The notes beneath the pieces are model-generated. The model did not search any database, had not been told where the DNA came from, and was given only the letters and a program-made list of their open reading frames with translations. DNA of 64,000 bases from the NCBI GenBank assembly GCA_964400785.1, contig CAYNWB010000004.1:31542-95541 (forward strand). The letters are read 5' to 3'. This document shows positions 8,446 through 16,451 of this stretch, one piece after another (position 1 is the first letter of the stretch; each line of letters begins with the position of its first letter). The DNA comes from CAVQGZ01 sp964400785 (GTDB lineage: Bacteria > Actinomycetota > Actinomycetes > Jiangellales > Jiangellaceae). Made by a program: the position numbers and the translations under genes.

Positions 8446-9056
8446 ACGACTGGTCGACGCGGCGGGCCGAGCCCGGACCGGACGGACGGCTGCGCTGCCC
8501 GTGGGTCGCGGGGGCGAAGGCCCCGGCCGACTACGTGGCCTACCACGACCACGAGTGGGGCCGTGCCGTGCACGGCGACTCGGCGGTGCTGGAGCGCATC
8601 GTGCTGGAGGGCTTCCAGTCCGGCCTGTCGTGGTTGACGATCCTGCGCAAGCGCCCCGCGTTTCGCACAGCCTTCGCCGGTTTCGACCCCCGCGCCCTGT
8701 CGCTGCTCACCGAGCACGACGTCGACCGGCTCATGACACACGCCGGGATCGTGCGCCACCGCCGCAAGATCGAGGCGGCCATCACCAACGGCCGTGCCGC
8801 CGCCGCCTTGCTCGAGCGGGACGGCGAGGGTGCCCTGGACCGACTGTTCTGGTCGTTCGCGCCGCCGACCCCGCCGGCCGCTGCCCCTGCCACGCTCGGC
8901 GAGGTGCCGACGACGACACCGGAGTCGACCGCCCTGGCCTCGGCCCTCAAGCGCGCAGGTTTCGTCTTCGTGGGACCGACGACGGCCTACGCGGCGATGC
9001 AGGCGTGCGGGCTCGTCAACGACCACCTCACCGGCTGCCTCGCTCGTGAGGGATAA
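8442..9056 (+). CDS. tag: DNA-3-methyladenine glycosylase I
   Basis: A base-excision repair enzyme that removes 3-methyladenine. The 204-residue protein carries the family's zinc-snap ligands: a cysteine in RCPW near residue 17, a histidine in YHDHEWG, and a C-terminal histidine and cysteine in NDHLTGC. The core contains LEGFQSGLSWLTILRKRPAFRTAFAGFDP and MTHAGIVRHRRKIEAAITN, diagnostic of TagI. The GTG start overlaps the SRPBCC stop (GTGA); the frame extends upstream but that part is antihomologous shadow. This pairing puts the repair enzyme in a two-gene unit. Confidence 0.95.
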   Translation: MNDWSTRRAEPGPDGRLRCPWVAGAKAPADYVAYHDHEWGRAVHGDSAVLERIVLEGFQSGLSWLTILRKRPAFRTAFAGFDPRALSLLTEHDVDRLMTHAGIVRHRRKIEAAITNGRAAAALLERDGEGALDRLFWSFAPPTPPAAAPATLGEVPTTTPESTALASALKRAGFVFVGPTTAYAAMQACGLVNDHLTGCLAREG

Positions 9057-9098
9057 TGGCCGTCGAGGCATCGTCGATCATGAGAAGGGGAGCGCACT

Positions 9099-9269
9099 AT
9101 GGCGGCAATGAAGCCGCGGACGGGCGACGGTCCGCTCGAAGTGACGAAAGAAGGCCGGGGCCTGGTCATGCGCGTCCCTCTCGAAGGGGGCGGGCGGCTC
9201 GTCGTCGAGATCAACGCCGACGAGGCGAACGCCTTGGGTGACGCCCTGAAGGCTGCCGCAGCGCTGTAG
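9099..9269 (+). CDS. DUF3117 small conserved actinobacterial protein
   Basis: A 56-residue protein read directly from the bases. It begins MAAMKPRTGDGPLEVTKEGR, continues with LVMRVPLEGGGRLVVEINADEANAL and ends DALKAAAAL. This matches the highly conserved DUF3117 family found between tagA and glgA in mycobacteria (Rv1211, from memory). GGGAG lies 7 nt before the ATG. No function is established for the family; its near-invariant length and position argue for a real gene. Confidence 0.92.
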   Translation: MAAMKPRTGDGPLEVTKEGRGLVMRVPLEGGGRLVVEINADEANALGDALKAAAAL

Positions 9270-9274
9270 CCACC

Positions 9275-9309
9275 ACGGTGTCGGCCGCCCCCGGGGCGGC
9301 TGGCACCGT
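9275..9309. terminator. Strong bidirectional hairpin between DUF3117 gene and glgA
   Basis: Inverted repeat of 17 positions: acggtgtcggccgcccc at 9275-9291 against ggggcggctggcaccgt at 9293-9309. The two non-Watson-Crick positions can form G-U on one strand. It lies between convergent genes and probably ends transcription from both sides. Confidence 0.65.
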
Positions 9310-9314
9310 CGCCC

Positions 9315-10487
9315 TCAGGACACGACGCTGCGGTACACCTGCAGCGTCTCGGCGGCGATGGAGGGCCAGCTGAAGGCCTCGACGGCGCGGCGCCGCCCCG
9401 CGCGTCCCATCTGTGCCGCCCGGTCGGGTCGGGCCACGAGCTCGTTGATCTCCTCCGCCAACCCCGCCTCGAACGCGTCGGGGTCGCGTACGTCGTAGTG
9501 CACCAGCACGCCGGTCTCCCCGTGCGCGACGACCTCGGGGATGCCCCCCACGTCGCTGGCCACGACGGCCGTCTCGCACCCCATGGCCTCGAGGTTGACG
9601 ATGCCCTGGGGCTCGTAGATGGACGGGCAGACGAACACCGTGGCGTGCGTGAGCACCTGTCGAACCTGCTCGCGGGGCAGCATCTCCGACACCCACACGA
9701 CGCCGGTGCGCTCGGCCGTCAGCGTCTGCACCGCCTGCTCGGTCTCGGCCGCCAGCTCGGGTGTGTCGGGGGCCCCGGCCAGCAGCACGAGCTGCGCGTC
9801 CGGGTCGACCTGCCGCATCGCCCGCAGCAGGTGCGGCACCCCCTTCTGGCGGGTGATCCGCCCGACGAAGGCGACGGAGGGTCGGGTCGGGTCGACGCCG
9901 AGGCGTTCGAGCACGTCGGTGTCGGTGTCGGGACGGTAGAAGTCTGCGTCGATCCCGTTGTGCACCACGCGCACCTTCGCGGGGTCGACCCGCGGGTAGG
10001 CCGACAGGACGTCCTCACGCATGGCGTGACTCACGGCGATGATCGCGTCAGCGCCCTCGTAGGCCGTGCGTTCGGCGAAGCTCGACAGCCGGTACCCGCC
10101 GCCGAGCTGCTCGGCCTTCCAGGGCCGCAGCGGCTCAAGCGAGTGGGCGGTGACCACGTGCGGACGCCCGTGCAGCAGGGCTCCGACGTGGCCGGCCAGG
10201 TTCGTGTACCAGGTGTGCGAGTGCAGCACGTCCGGCTCGCCGTCCCGCCCCGACAGGTGAGCCAGCACGAGGTCGGTCGACAGCTGGCTGAGGGCCGCGT
10301 TGGCGTCCGGCATGCGCGGGTCGGTCTCGGCCGCGCAGGTCGCCCCCGGACGGTCCGGCCCCGAGCACAGCACGTCGACGGTCACCTCGGGCTGTGCCCG
10401 TAGCGCCGGGACGAGGTGGTCGACATGGACACCGGCGCCTCCGTAGACGTACGGGGGGAACTCTCGGGTGATCAGGGCGACGCGCAT
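9315..10487 (-). CDS. glgA: Glycogen synthase / maltose-1-phosphate synthase (GlgA/GlgM, GT4)
   Basis: A GT-B glycosyltransferase of 390 residues. The N-terminal domain has TREFPPYVYGGAGVHVDHL, with the sugar-nucleotide-binding GGAGVH loop. The C-terminal GT4 domain has FVGRITRQKGVPHLLRA and the EX7E-type motif CPSIYEPQGIVNLEAMGCETAVVASDVGGIPEVV. The Corynebacterium/Mycobacterium members (about 390 residues) make maltose-1-phosphate or extend alpha-glucans from ADP-glucose. The divergent glgC supplies that substrate. The ATG at 10487 has a -10 box TACTGT 6 nt upstream, overlapping the glgC -10 box, so both genes appear leaderless and share a promoter core. Confidence 0.94.
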   Translation of the reverse strand: MRVALITREFPPYVYGGAGVHVDHLVPALRAQPEVTVDVLCSGPDRPGATCAAETDPRMPDANAALSQLSTDLVLAHLSGRDGEPDVLHSHTWYTNLAGHVGALLHGRPHVVTAHSLEPLRPWKAEQLGGGYRLSSFAERTAYEGADAIIAVSHAMREDVLSAYPRVDPAKVRVVHNGIDADFYRPDTDTDVLERLGVDPTRPSVAFVGRITRQKGVPHLLRAMRQVDPDAQLVLLAGAPDTPELAAETEQAVQTLTAERTGVVWVSEMLPREQVRQVLTHATVFVCPSIYEPQGIVNLEAMGCETAVVASDVGGIPEVVAHGETGVLVHYDVRDPDAFEAGLAEEINELVARPDRAAQMGRAGRRRAVEAFSWPSIAAETLQVYRSVVS

Positions 10488-10493
10488 GGGATG

Positions 10494-10503
10494 ACAGTAG
10501 GGT
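10494..10503. promoter_or_regulatory. Overlapping divergent -10 boxes for glgA and glgC
   Basis: The 10-mer acagtagggt reads TAGGGT on the plus strand (10498-10503, 7 nt before the glgC ATG) and TACTGT on the minus strand (10499-10494, 6 nt before the glgA ATG). The TA at 10498-10499 is shared. No convincing -35 is visible on either side. Promoter function is inferred from spacing. Confidence 0.55.
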
Positions 10504-10510
10504 GCCAAGC

Positions 10511-11737
10511 ATGGCGCGTGGTGGCAGACGAGTGCTCGGTATCGTCCTGGCCGGCGGGGAGGGCAAGCGCCTGATGCCGCTGACTGCCGACCGGGCCAAG
10601 CCGGCGGTCCCCTTCGGCGGCTCCTACCGGCTCATCGACTTCGTGCTGTCGAACCTGGTCAACGGCGGCCTGGACCGCATCGCTGTGCTCACGCAGTACA
10701 AGTCGCACTCCCTCGACCGGCACATCTCGCTGACGTGGCGGATGAGCAACATCCTCGGCCAGTACGTCACCCCCGTCCCGGCACAGCAACGTCTGGGCCC
10801 GCGGTGGTTCCAGGGCAGCGCGGACGCGATCTTCCAGTCGCTGAACCTCGTCTACGACGACGAGCCCGACTACGTGGTCGTCTTCGGTGCCGACAACGTC
10901 TACCGCATGGACCCGTCGCAGATGATCGCGGCGCACATCGAGTCGGGCGCCGGGCTGACGGTCGCCGGCATCCGCGTGCCCCGCAGCGAGGCCAGCGCCT
11001 TCGGCATCATCCAGACCACGGACGGCACGACGATCGACCAGTTCTTGGAGAAGCCGGCTGACCCGCCCGCGGTTCCCGACGACCCGGACGCGAGCTACGC
11101 CTCGATGGGCAACTACGTCTTCACCACCGACGCCCTGCTCGACGCCCTGCAGATCGACGCCGGGGACGAGGGGTCGGTGCACGACATGGGCGGCAGCATC
11201 GTGCCGATGCTGGTCGATCGCGGGGAGGCGGCGGTCTACGACTTCAGCAACAACCGCGTGCCCGGCTCCACCCCACGCGACCACGCGTACTGGCGCGACG
11301 TCGGCACGTTGAAGATGTACCACGAGGCCCACATGGACCTGGTGTCCATCGACCCGATGTTCAACCTCTACAACCGGGACTGGCCGATCCTGACCAGCCA
11401 CCCCCAGCTGCCCGGTGCCAAGTTCGTCCAGGGCGGCACCGCGCGCGAGTCGATCGTCGGGCTCGGCTGCATCCTGTCCGGGTCGTTCGTCGACCACAGC
11501 GTGCTCTCGCCCGGGGTGCGGGTCGCCGAGGGCGCCACGGTGTCGAACTCGGTGATCATGTCGGGCTCACGCATCGGGGCGGGCGCCGTGATCCGCAACG
11601 CCATCCTCGACAAGGCGATCGACGTGCCGGCCGGCGCCAGCATCGGCGTGGACCACCACCACGACCGAGAGCGGGGCTTCACGGTGAGCGCGGAGGGCAT
11701 CGTGGCCCTGGGCAAGGGTCAGAAGGTCGAGCTCTGA
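10511..11737 (+). CDS. glgC: Glucose-1-phosphate adenylyltransferase (ADP-glucose pyrophosphorylase)
   Basis: Makes ADP-glucose from ATP and glucose-1-phosphate for alpha-glucan synthesis. The 408-residue protein has the N-terminal nucleotide loop LAGGEGKRLMPLTADRAKPAVPFGG, then FGADNVYRMD and FLEKPADPP, where the lysine contacts the sugar phosphate. The C-terminal left-handed beta-helix carries SFVDHSVLSPGVRVAEGATVSNSVIM. The ATG at 10511 is preferred over an in-frame GTG 9 nt upstream because TAGGGT then lies exactly 7 nt before it and the conserved MARGGRR-like start fits. The substrate link with the divergent glgA is direct. Confidence 0.96.
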   Translation: MARGGRRVLGIVLAGGEGKRLMPLTADRAKPAVPFGGSYRLIDFVLSNLVNGGLDRIAVLTQYKSHSLDRHISLTWRMSNILGQYVTPVPAQQRLGPRWFQGSADAIFQSLNLVYDDEPDYVVVFGADNVYRMDPSQMIAAHIESGAGLTVAGIRVPRSEASAFGIIQTTDGTTIDQFLEKPADPPAVPDDPDASYASMGNYVFTTDALLDALQIDAGDEGSVHDMGGSIVPMLVDRGEAAVYDFSNNRVPGSTPRDHAYWRDVGTLKMYHEAHMDLVSIDPMFNLYNRDWPILTSHPQLPGAKFVQGGTARESIVGLGCILSGSFVDHSVLSPGVRVAEGATVSNSVIMSGSRIGAGAVIRNAILDKAIDVPAGASIGVDHHHDRERGFTVSAEGIVALGKGQKVEL

Positions 11738-11813
11738 CGCCAGCCCGTCGGCGGGAGCACTCGTGACCGGCTGGAGGAGTCAGGTCGTGCGGGGGACCGG
11801 AGGATGACGGAGC

Positions 11814-13247
11814 ATGCCTAGTCCGGTCGTGAGGGCCTCGCCGGTGGCGCAGGAGGCGCTGCGGCCGGCCCTGGAGGCTGTCCGGCTCGAGCACGAGGTG
11901 CCCACGGGTTTTCCGAGCGAGGTGCTGGCCGAGGCGGACGCGGCGGCCCTGTCTGCGGACGTGTCGTCGCTGCCCGTGGTCGACCTGCCGTTCGTCACCA
12001 TCGACCCACTCGGCTCGACCGACCTGGACCAGGCGCTGCACCTGCAGGCTCGGCCCGGGGGCGGCTGGCGCGTCTGCTACGCCATCGCCGACCTCGCTGC
12101 CTTCGTCCCGCCCAGCGGTGCGGTGGCGGCAGAGGCCTGGAGCAGGGTCTTCACGGTGTACTGCCCGGACCGTCGCATCCCGCTTCACCCCTCGGTCATC
12201 TCCGAGCAGGCCGCCTCGTTGTGGCCGGACGGAGACCGGCCGGCGATCGTCTGGACGATCGACCTCGATCGGGACGGGGAGAGCGTCGCGGTGGACGTGC
12301 GCCGGGGCCTCGTGCGAAGCCGGGCGAAGCTGGACTATGCGGACGTGCAGCAACGCATCGACGACGGTACGGCGGGCGAGATGCTCGCGCTGCTGCCCGA
12401 CATCGGGCGGGTTCTGTCCGATGCCCAGCTGGCGCGGGGAGGAGCCTCGCTGCCGATCCCTGACCAGCAGGTGGTCGAGGACACCGACGGGTACCGGCTT
12501 GTGTACCGCCTGCCGCTGCCGGTCGAGGACTGGAACGCCCAGCTGTCGCTGCTCACCGGTCGGGCAGCAGCCCGGCTCATGCTCGACGGCGGGGTCGGAG
12601 TGCTGCGCTCGATGCCTGCCGCGTCGCAGAAGGACGAGCAGCGGCTGCGTCGGGTCGGCCGCGCCCTGCAGATCGAGTGGCCGGACGACCTGCCGTACGG
12701 CCAGATGGTGAACCGGCTCGGGCCGGCGCGCAGCTCCCGGACGGCGGCGTTCCTGACCGAGGCCACGTCGCTGTTCCGGGGCGCGGCGTACCAGGCCTTC
12801 GACGGCTCGCCCCCCGCCCAGGTCGAGCACGCGGCCATCGCTGCCCCCTACACCCACTGCACGGCCCCCATCCGACGACTGGTGGACCGGTTCTCCTCCC
12901 AGGTCTGCCTGGCCATCTCCGCAGGGTCGGCCGTCCCCGGCTGGGTACGCGCGGCGCTGCCACTGCTGCCGGAACGGATGAGCACGGGCGGGCGTCGTGT
13001 GCGTGCGATCGAGCGCGAGAGCCTGGACGCGGTCGAGGCCGCCGTCCTGCGACCGTTGGCGGGGCAGCACCTCGCAGCAACCGTGACCGAGGTGCGCGAC
13101 GAACGCCGGGGTGAGGTCGCCGTCGCCGACCCCGCCGTCATCGCACCATGCTCCGGGTCGCTCACCCTCGGCGAGCAGGTGCTGGTGCGCCTCGACGAGC
13201 AGGCTCTCGCCCAGGGCCGGGTGAGGCTCGTCGCGGTGTCCGGCTGA
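11814..13247 (+). CDS. RNB-domain exoribonuclease, compact RNase II/R-like protein
   Basis: A 477-residue protein dominated by an RNB catalytic domain. The active-site block is TIDPLGSTDLDQALHL (about residues 62-77), whose aspartates bind metal. It is followed by CYAIADLAAFVP, LHPSVISEQAASLWPDGDRPA and TAPIRRLVDRF. The N-terminal cold-shock domains and C-terminal S1 domain of RNase II/R are reduced or absent, leaving only a short tail. Actinobacteria commonly encode this short form. It should degrade RNA 3' to 5', but substrate range is not predictable. A GGAGG lies upstream of the ATG, and the gene stands alone. Confidence 0.88.
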   Translation: MPSPVVRASPVAQEALRPALEAVRLEHEVPTGFPSEVLAEADAAALSADVSSLPVVDLPFVTIDPLGSTDLDQALHLQARPGGGWRVCYAIADLAAFVPPSGAVAAEAWSRVFTVYCPDRRIPLHPSVISEQAASLWPDGDRPAIVWTIDLDRDGESVAVDVRRGLVRSRAKLDYADVQQRIDDGTAGEMLALLPDIGRVLSDAQLARGGASLPIPDQQVVEDTDGYRLVYRLPLPVEDWNAQLSLLTGRAAARLMLDGGVGVLRSMPAASQKDEQRLRRVGRALQIEWPDDLPYGQMVNRLGPARSSRTAAFLTEATSLFRGAAYQAFDGSPPAQVEHAAIAAPYTHCTAPIRRLVDRFSSQVCLAISAGSAVPGWVRAALPLLPERMSTGGRRVRAIERESLDAVEAAVLRPLAGQHLAATVTEVRDERRGEVAVADPAVIAPCSGSLTLGEQVLVRLDEQALAQGRVRLVAVSG

Positions 13248-13305
13248 CCGGGCGACCGGCGGCGGCACCGTTCGCCCTCGGGCGCGGCGCTGCTGGCGGA
13301 GCCTG

Positions 13306-13950
13306 CTACCGCTTGACGGCGGCGAGCAGCCCGTCGCCCATCGGCAGCAGCACCGGCACGACTCGCTCGTCGTCGCGCAGTGCCTTGCCCAGCTCGCGGA
13401 TGGCGACGGTCTCGGCATCGCGCTGGGCGGGGTCGGCCACCTTGTCGTGCCACAGAGCGTTGTCGAAGGCCACCACACCACCGGTGCGCAGCAGCCTCAT
13501 CGCGTGCTCGAAGTACTCGGCGTACTCGGTCTTGTCGCCGTCGCAGTGCACGAGGTCGTAGTCGCCGTCCTTGAGCCGAGGGAGCACGTCGAGGGCTCGT
13601 CCTGGGATCAGCCGCAGTCGCGTGTGCGAGACCCCCTCCTCGGTGAACGCCTGCTTGGCCAGGCGCTGGTGCTCGCCCTCGCGGTCGATGGTGGTCAGGA
13701 TGCCGTCCGGCGCCATCCCGCGCAGCATCCACAGCCCGGAGACACCGGTGCCGGTGCCGATCTCCACGACCTTGCGCGCGTGCAGGGCCGCGGCGACGAA
13801 GCGCAGCGTCGCCCCCACGCCCTCACCGACGGGGACGACGCCGACCTCGTCGGCACGTGCCCGGGCGCGGGCCACGATCTCGTCCTCGGAGAGGAAGCCG
13901 TCAGCGTAGGCCCAGGTCGCTGGCTTGGGCACGGGGCTGGTGGTAGCGAT
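13306..13950 (-). CDS. SAM-dependent O-methyltransferase (Rv1220c-like), possible ATC start
   Basis: A class I methyltransferase of about 214 residues. KVVEIGTGTGVSGLWMLRG is SAM motif I, LTTIDREGEHQRLAKQAF is motif II, and DYDLVHCDGDKTEYAEYFEHA follows, as in caffeoyl-CoA/catechol OMT-like proteins. The start is unclear. A -10 box TAGGCT at 13991-13986 places transcription downstream of the TTG at 13986. AGGGGAG lies 6 nt before an ATC at 13950. The next standard codon is GTG at 13932 with no ribosome-binding site. Divergent from sigE, as in mycobacteria, but its methyl acceptor is unknown. Confidence 0.85.
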   Translation of the reverse strand: MATTSPVPKPATWAYADGFLSEDEIVARARARADEVGVVPVGEGVGATLRFVAAALHARKVVEIGTGTGVSGLWMLRGMAPDGILTTIDREGEHQRLAKQAFTEEGVSHTRLRLIPGRALDVLPRLKDGDYDLVHCDGDKTEYAEYFEHAMRLLRTGGVVAFDNALWHDKVADPAQRDAETVAIRELGKALRDDERVVPVLLPMGDGLLAAVKR

Positions 13951-14168
13951 GGCAGTCTCCCCTCGGTTCGACGAGCAGTGGGGCAAGCCTATCCACCCAT
14001 GGGCAGGTCAGGTGCCCAGCAGTGGCCCGAGCGGGGCCGTGTCCGGACGTGAACGCTTCGTCAGGCCGTGTCAGGGTTCTGTGAAACCGGGGCACCTGGC
14101 TGGCGGTGCGGGGCTCGGGGCGGGAGCATTGATCCAGTTCACGACCCGACGGTGGCAAGGAGAGAGCG

Positions 14169-14795
14169 ATGTCGTCCGCAGCAGCGGTGCCGGCGCCCGA
14201 GGCGTGGCAGCCTCCGAGCTGGGACGACATCGTGAGCGAGCACAGCGCTCGGATCTACCGCTGGGCATACCGCCTGACCGGCAACGCGCACGACGCCGAG
14301 GACCTGACCCAGGACGTGTTCGTCCGGGTGTTCCGGTCGTTGTCGACGTACCGACCGGGCTCGTTCGAGGGGTGGCTGCACCGGATCACCACCAACCTCT
14401 TCCTGGACGGTGTGCGCCGCACGTCACGTGCCCGCACGTGGCCGCTGGACGAGGTGTCCGCTGCGCACAGGCTTGCTGCCAGCGATCCCGACCCGGGTCA
14501 GGCGGCGCACGACGCGCGGCTCGACGCAGACCTGCAGGCTGCCCTCGACGCGCTCTCGCCCGAGTTCAGGGCGGTGGTGCTGCTGGCCGACCTGGACGGG
14601 CGCTCCTACGACGAGATCAGCCGCCTGCTCGGCATCAAGTCCGGCACCGTCCGCAGTCGTCTGCACCGCGGTCGACGGCAGCTGCGCGCAGCCCTGGCGC
14701 ATCGGGAGCACCGCCCGTTGGCCTCGGTGGAAGCACCAGGGGCACCCAGACGTTCTCACCATGAGCGCAACGCCGAGAGGGACCACGATGACTGA
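14169..14795 (+). CDS. sigE: ECF RNA polymerase sigma factor, SigE family
   Basis: A 208-residue extracytoplasmic-function sigma factor. Region 2 spans about residues 25-90, with YRWAYRLTGNAHDAEDLTQDVFVRVFRSL and the core-binding GWLHRITTNLFLDG. Region 4 spans about 115-175, with LSPEFRAVVLLADLDGRSYDEISRLLGIKSGTVRSRLHRGR. The arrangement methyltransferase-sigE-htrA-tatB-mrp matches the mycobacterial envelope-stress locus (from memory). AGGAGAG precedes the ATG. The last 30 residues are histidine/arginine rich and unlike the family. The expected rseA anti-sigma gene is absent and sigE overlaps htrA by 8 nt. Confidence 0.93.
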   Translation: MSSAAAVPAPEAWQPPSWDDIVSEHSARIYRWAYRLTGNAHDAEDLTQDVFVRVFRSLSTYRPGSFEGWLHRITTNLFLDGVRRTSRARTWPLDEVSAAHRLAASDPDPGQAAHDARLDADLQAALDALSPEFRAVVLLADLDGRSYDEISRLLGIKSGTVRSRLHRGRRQLRAALAHREHRPLASVEAPGAPRRSHHERNAERDHDD

Positions 14796-16095
14796 CGTCA
14801 CCACGCCACCACCGGGCACCACCCCTGGACCGCCCGTCGACGGCTGGTGGTCCCGTCCACCGACGGCGGACGGCACATCGACGAGTGCTGCGTCCGAGCA
14901 CGACGCATCGGCCACGCGACCCGTTCCCACCTACTCTGCGGCGGAGCCGGACCCGTGGCGGCTCGCACCCGCCGCCGACGGCCACCCCGGAGTCGGCCAG
15001 AGGACTGCCCCGGACCTGGTGTCGGCAGCTCGGGCACCCAAGCGGGCGCCGGGATGGCTCGCCCTGGCCGCCGCCGCGCTGGCGGCGGGTCTGGTGGGCG
15101 GCCTGCTCGGCGCGCAGCTGACCCCGGAGCCGGCGTCGCCCGCCAGTGCCTCGGACACCACCGGTACCGCCGTGCTCGACCCGGTCGAACCGAGCGCACG
15201 CGCCCCGGAGTCCGTCGCGGGCATCGCCACGGCCGCCCTGCCCAGCGTCGTCTCGATCAGCACGGCGACCGGCAGCGGGTCGGGTTTCGTCATCGACGAC
15301 GACGGCTACCTCATCACGAACAACCACGTGATCGCCGACTCCGGCGAGCGGGGGGTGCAGGTCTCGCTCCAGGACGGGCGCACCGCCGAGGCCACGATCG
15401 TCGGCACGAGCCCCGCCTACGACCTGGCTGTGCTGGAGGTCGACCTGACCGGTATCGACCCCCTGGCCCTGGGCGACTCCGACGAGGTCGTCGTGGGTGA
15501 CCCTGTCGTCGCTGTCGGCAGCCCTCTGGGCCTGGACGGCACGGTGACGTCGGGCATCGTGTCGGCCACCGACCGCCCGGTGACAGCCGGTGGGCAGGGT
15601 GAGGTCAGCTTCATCAACGCCATCCAGACCGACGCTGCGATCAACCCCGGCAACTCCGGTGGTCCGCTTCTCGACGGCAGCGGCCGCGTGATCGGCATCA
15701 ACTCATCGATCGCCGCGCTCGGCACCTCGTTCGGGGAGCAGGCAGGCTCGATCGGGCTCGGCTTTGCGATCCCCATCAACCAGGCACGGCTGACCGCGGA
15801 GCAGATCATCGCCACCGGGGAGGCGGAGTACCCGATCATCGGGGCCACCCTCGACGTGGGTGAGCCCGGCCAGGGCGCCATCATCGCCTCGGTGGTGCCC
15901 GGCGGACCCGCCGAGCAGGTCGGGCTGCAGCCCGGCGATCGTGTGGTGGCGCTCAATGGCGGGGTGGTACGTGGAGCAGACGAGCTGATCGTGGCTATCC
16001 GCGCACGGCAGCCAGGAGATAACGTGACGCTCACCGTGGCCCGCAACGGCACCGAGCAGCAGGTCGACGTCACGCTCGGCGCTCGGGTGGGCTGA
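14788..16095 (+). CDS. htrA: HtrA/DegP-like membrane-anchored serine protease with PDZ domain
   Basis: An S1C protease of 435 residues. A proline- and serine-rich cytoplasmic N-terminus of about 80 residues precedes one membrane helix (GWLALAAAALAAGLVGGLLG). The trypsin-like domain has all three catalytic residues: His in ITNNHVI, Asp in YDLAVLEVD and Ser in NPGNSGGPLLDG. The PDZ domain at the C-terminus includes GAIIASVVPGGPAEQVGLQPGDRVVAL-type text. It should degrade or refold damaged exported proteins. The ATG lies inside the sigE end (ATGACTGA), so translation is coupled with the sigma factor. Confidence 0.95.
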   Translation: MTDVTTPPPGTTPGPPVDGWWSRPPTADGTSTSAASEHDASATRPVPTYSAAEPDPWRLAPAADGHPGVGQRTAPDLVSAARAPKRAPGWLALAAAALAAGLVGGLLGAQLTPEPASPASASDTTGTAVLDPVEPSARAPESVAGIATAALPSVVSISTATGSGSGFVIDDDGYLITNNHVIADSGERGVQVSLQDGRTAEATIVGTSPAYDLAVLEVDLTGIDPLALGDSDEVVVGDPVVAVGSPLGLDGTVTSGIVSATDRPVTAGGQGEVSFINAIQTDAAINPGNSGGPLLDGSGRVIGINSSIAALGTSFGEQAGSIGLGFAIPINQARLTAEQIIATGEAEYPIIGATLDVGEPGQGAIIASVVPGGPAEQVGLQPGDRVVALNGGVVRGADELIVAIRARQPGDNVTLTVARNGTEQQVDVTLGARVG

Positions 16096-16117
16096 CCCCG
16101 GCGCGTAGGGAGCGATC

Positions 16118-16447
16118 GTGTTCGACATCGGCGTGGGCGAGATCGTCGTCATCGCCGTCGTCGGGCTGCTCGTCTTCGGCCCCGACCGGCTTCCGGAGAT
16201 GGCGAAGCAGGCTGGTGGCTGGGTGCGTGACCTGCGTCGGATGGTGGCCTCGGCCCGCAGCGAGATGTCGAGCTCGCTCGGAGTGGACGCCCGCTACCTG
16301 GCCGACCCGAAGGGGTCGCTCACGAAGAGCCTGCTGGGGGAGGACATGCCTGACATCCCCACCAAGCGTGAGGGAGTGACCAAGGCGTTGGGGCTGGACG
16401 ACGTCGTCAAGGCTGCCGACATCGACATCGACCCCGACGTCACCTGA
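16118..16447 (+). CDS. tatB: Sec-independent protein translocase subunit TatB
   Basis: A 109-residue TatA/B-type protein. The N-terminal helix VGEIVVIAVVGLLVFGPDRLPEMAK has the conserved FGP hinge. An amphipathic helix follows (GGWVRDLRRMVASARSEMSS), then a polar tail. The glutamate near residue 8 and the longer tail point to TatB rather than TatA. It acts in the twin-arginine export complex for folded proteins. The GTG start has GGGAG 5-6 nt upstream. Placement after htrA is the conserved actinobacterial order. Confidence 0.92.
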   Translation: MFDIGVGEIVVIAVVGLLVFGPDRLPEMAKQAGGWVRDLRRMVASARSEMSSSLGVDARYLADPKGSLTKSLLGEDMPDIPTKREGVTKALGLDDVVKAADIDIDPDVT

Positions 16448-16451
16448 GGCG

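Noticed and set aside
11679..13481. 600-codon minus-strand frame opposite the RNB ribonuclease
   Set aside because: Histidine/arginine-rich shadow of a gene with clear catalytic motifs on the other strand.
13984..13986. TTG as the start of the methyltransferase
   Set aside because: It overlaps the last base of a well-placed -10 box, so it would not be in the transcript; a good Shine-Dalgarno lies further down.
14085..14140. SigE-type autoregulatory promoter (GGAAC/CGTT) before sigE
   Set aside because: Only a partial GAAACC is present and no CGTT at the right distance.
14700..14795. A short anti-sigma gene hidden in another frame after sigE
   Set aside because: Only about 90 nt are available, and no HxxxCxxC zinc motif appears in any frame.
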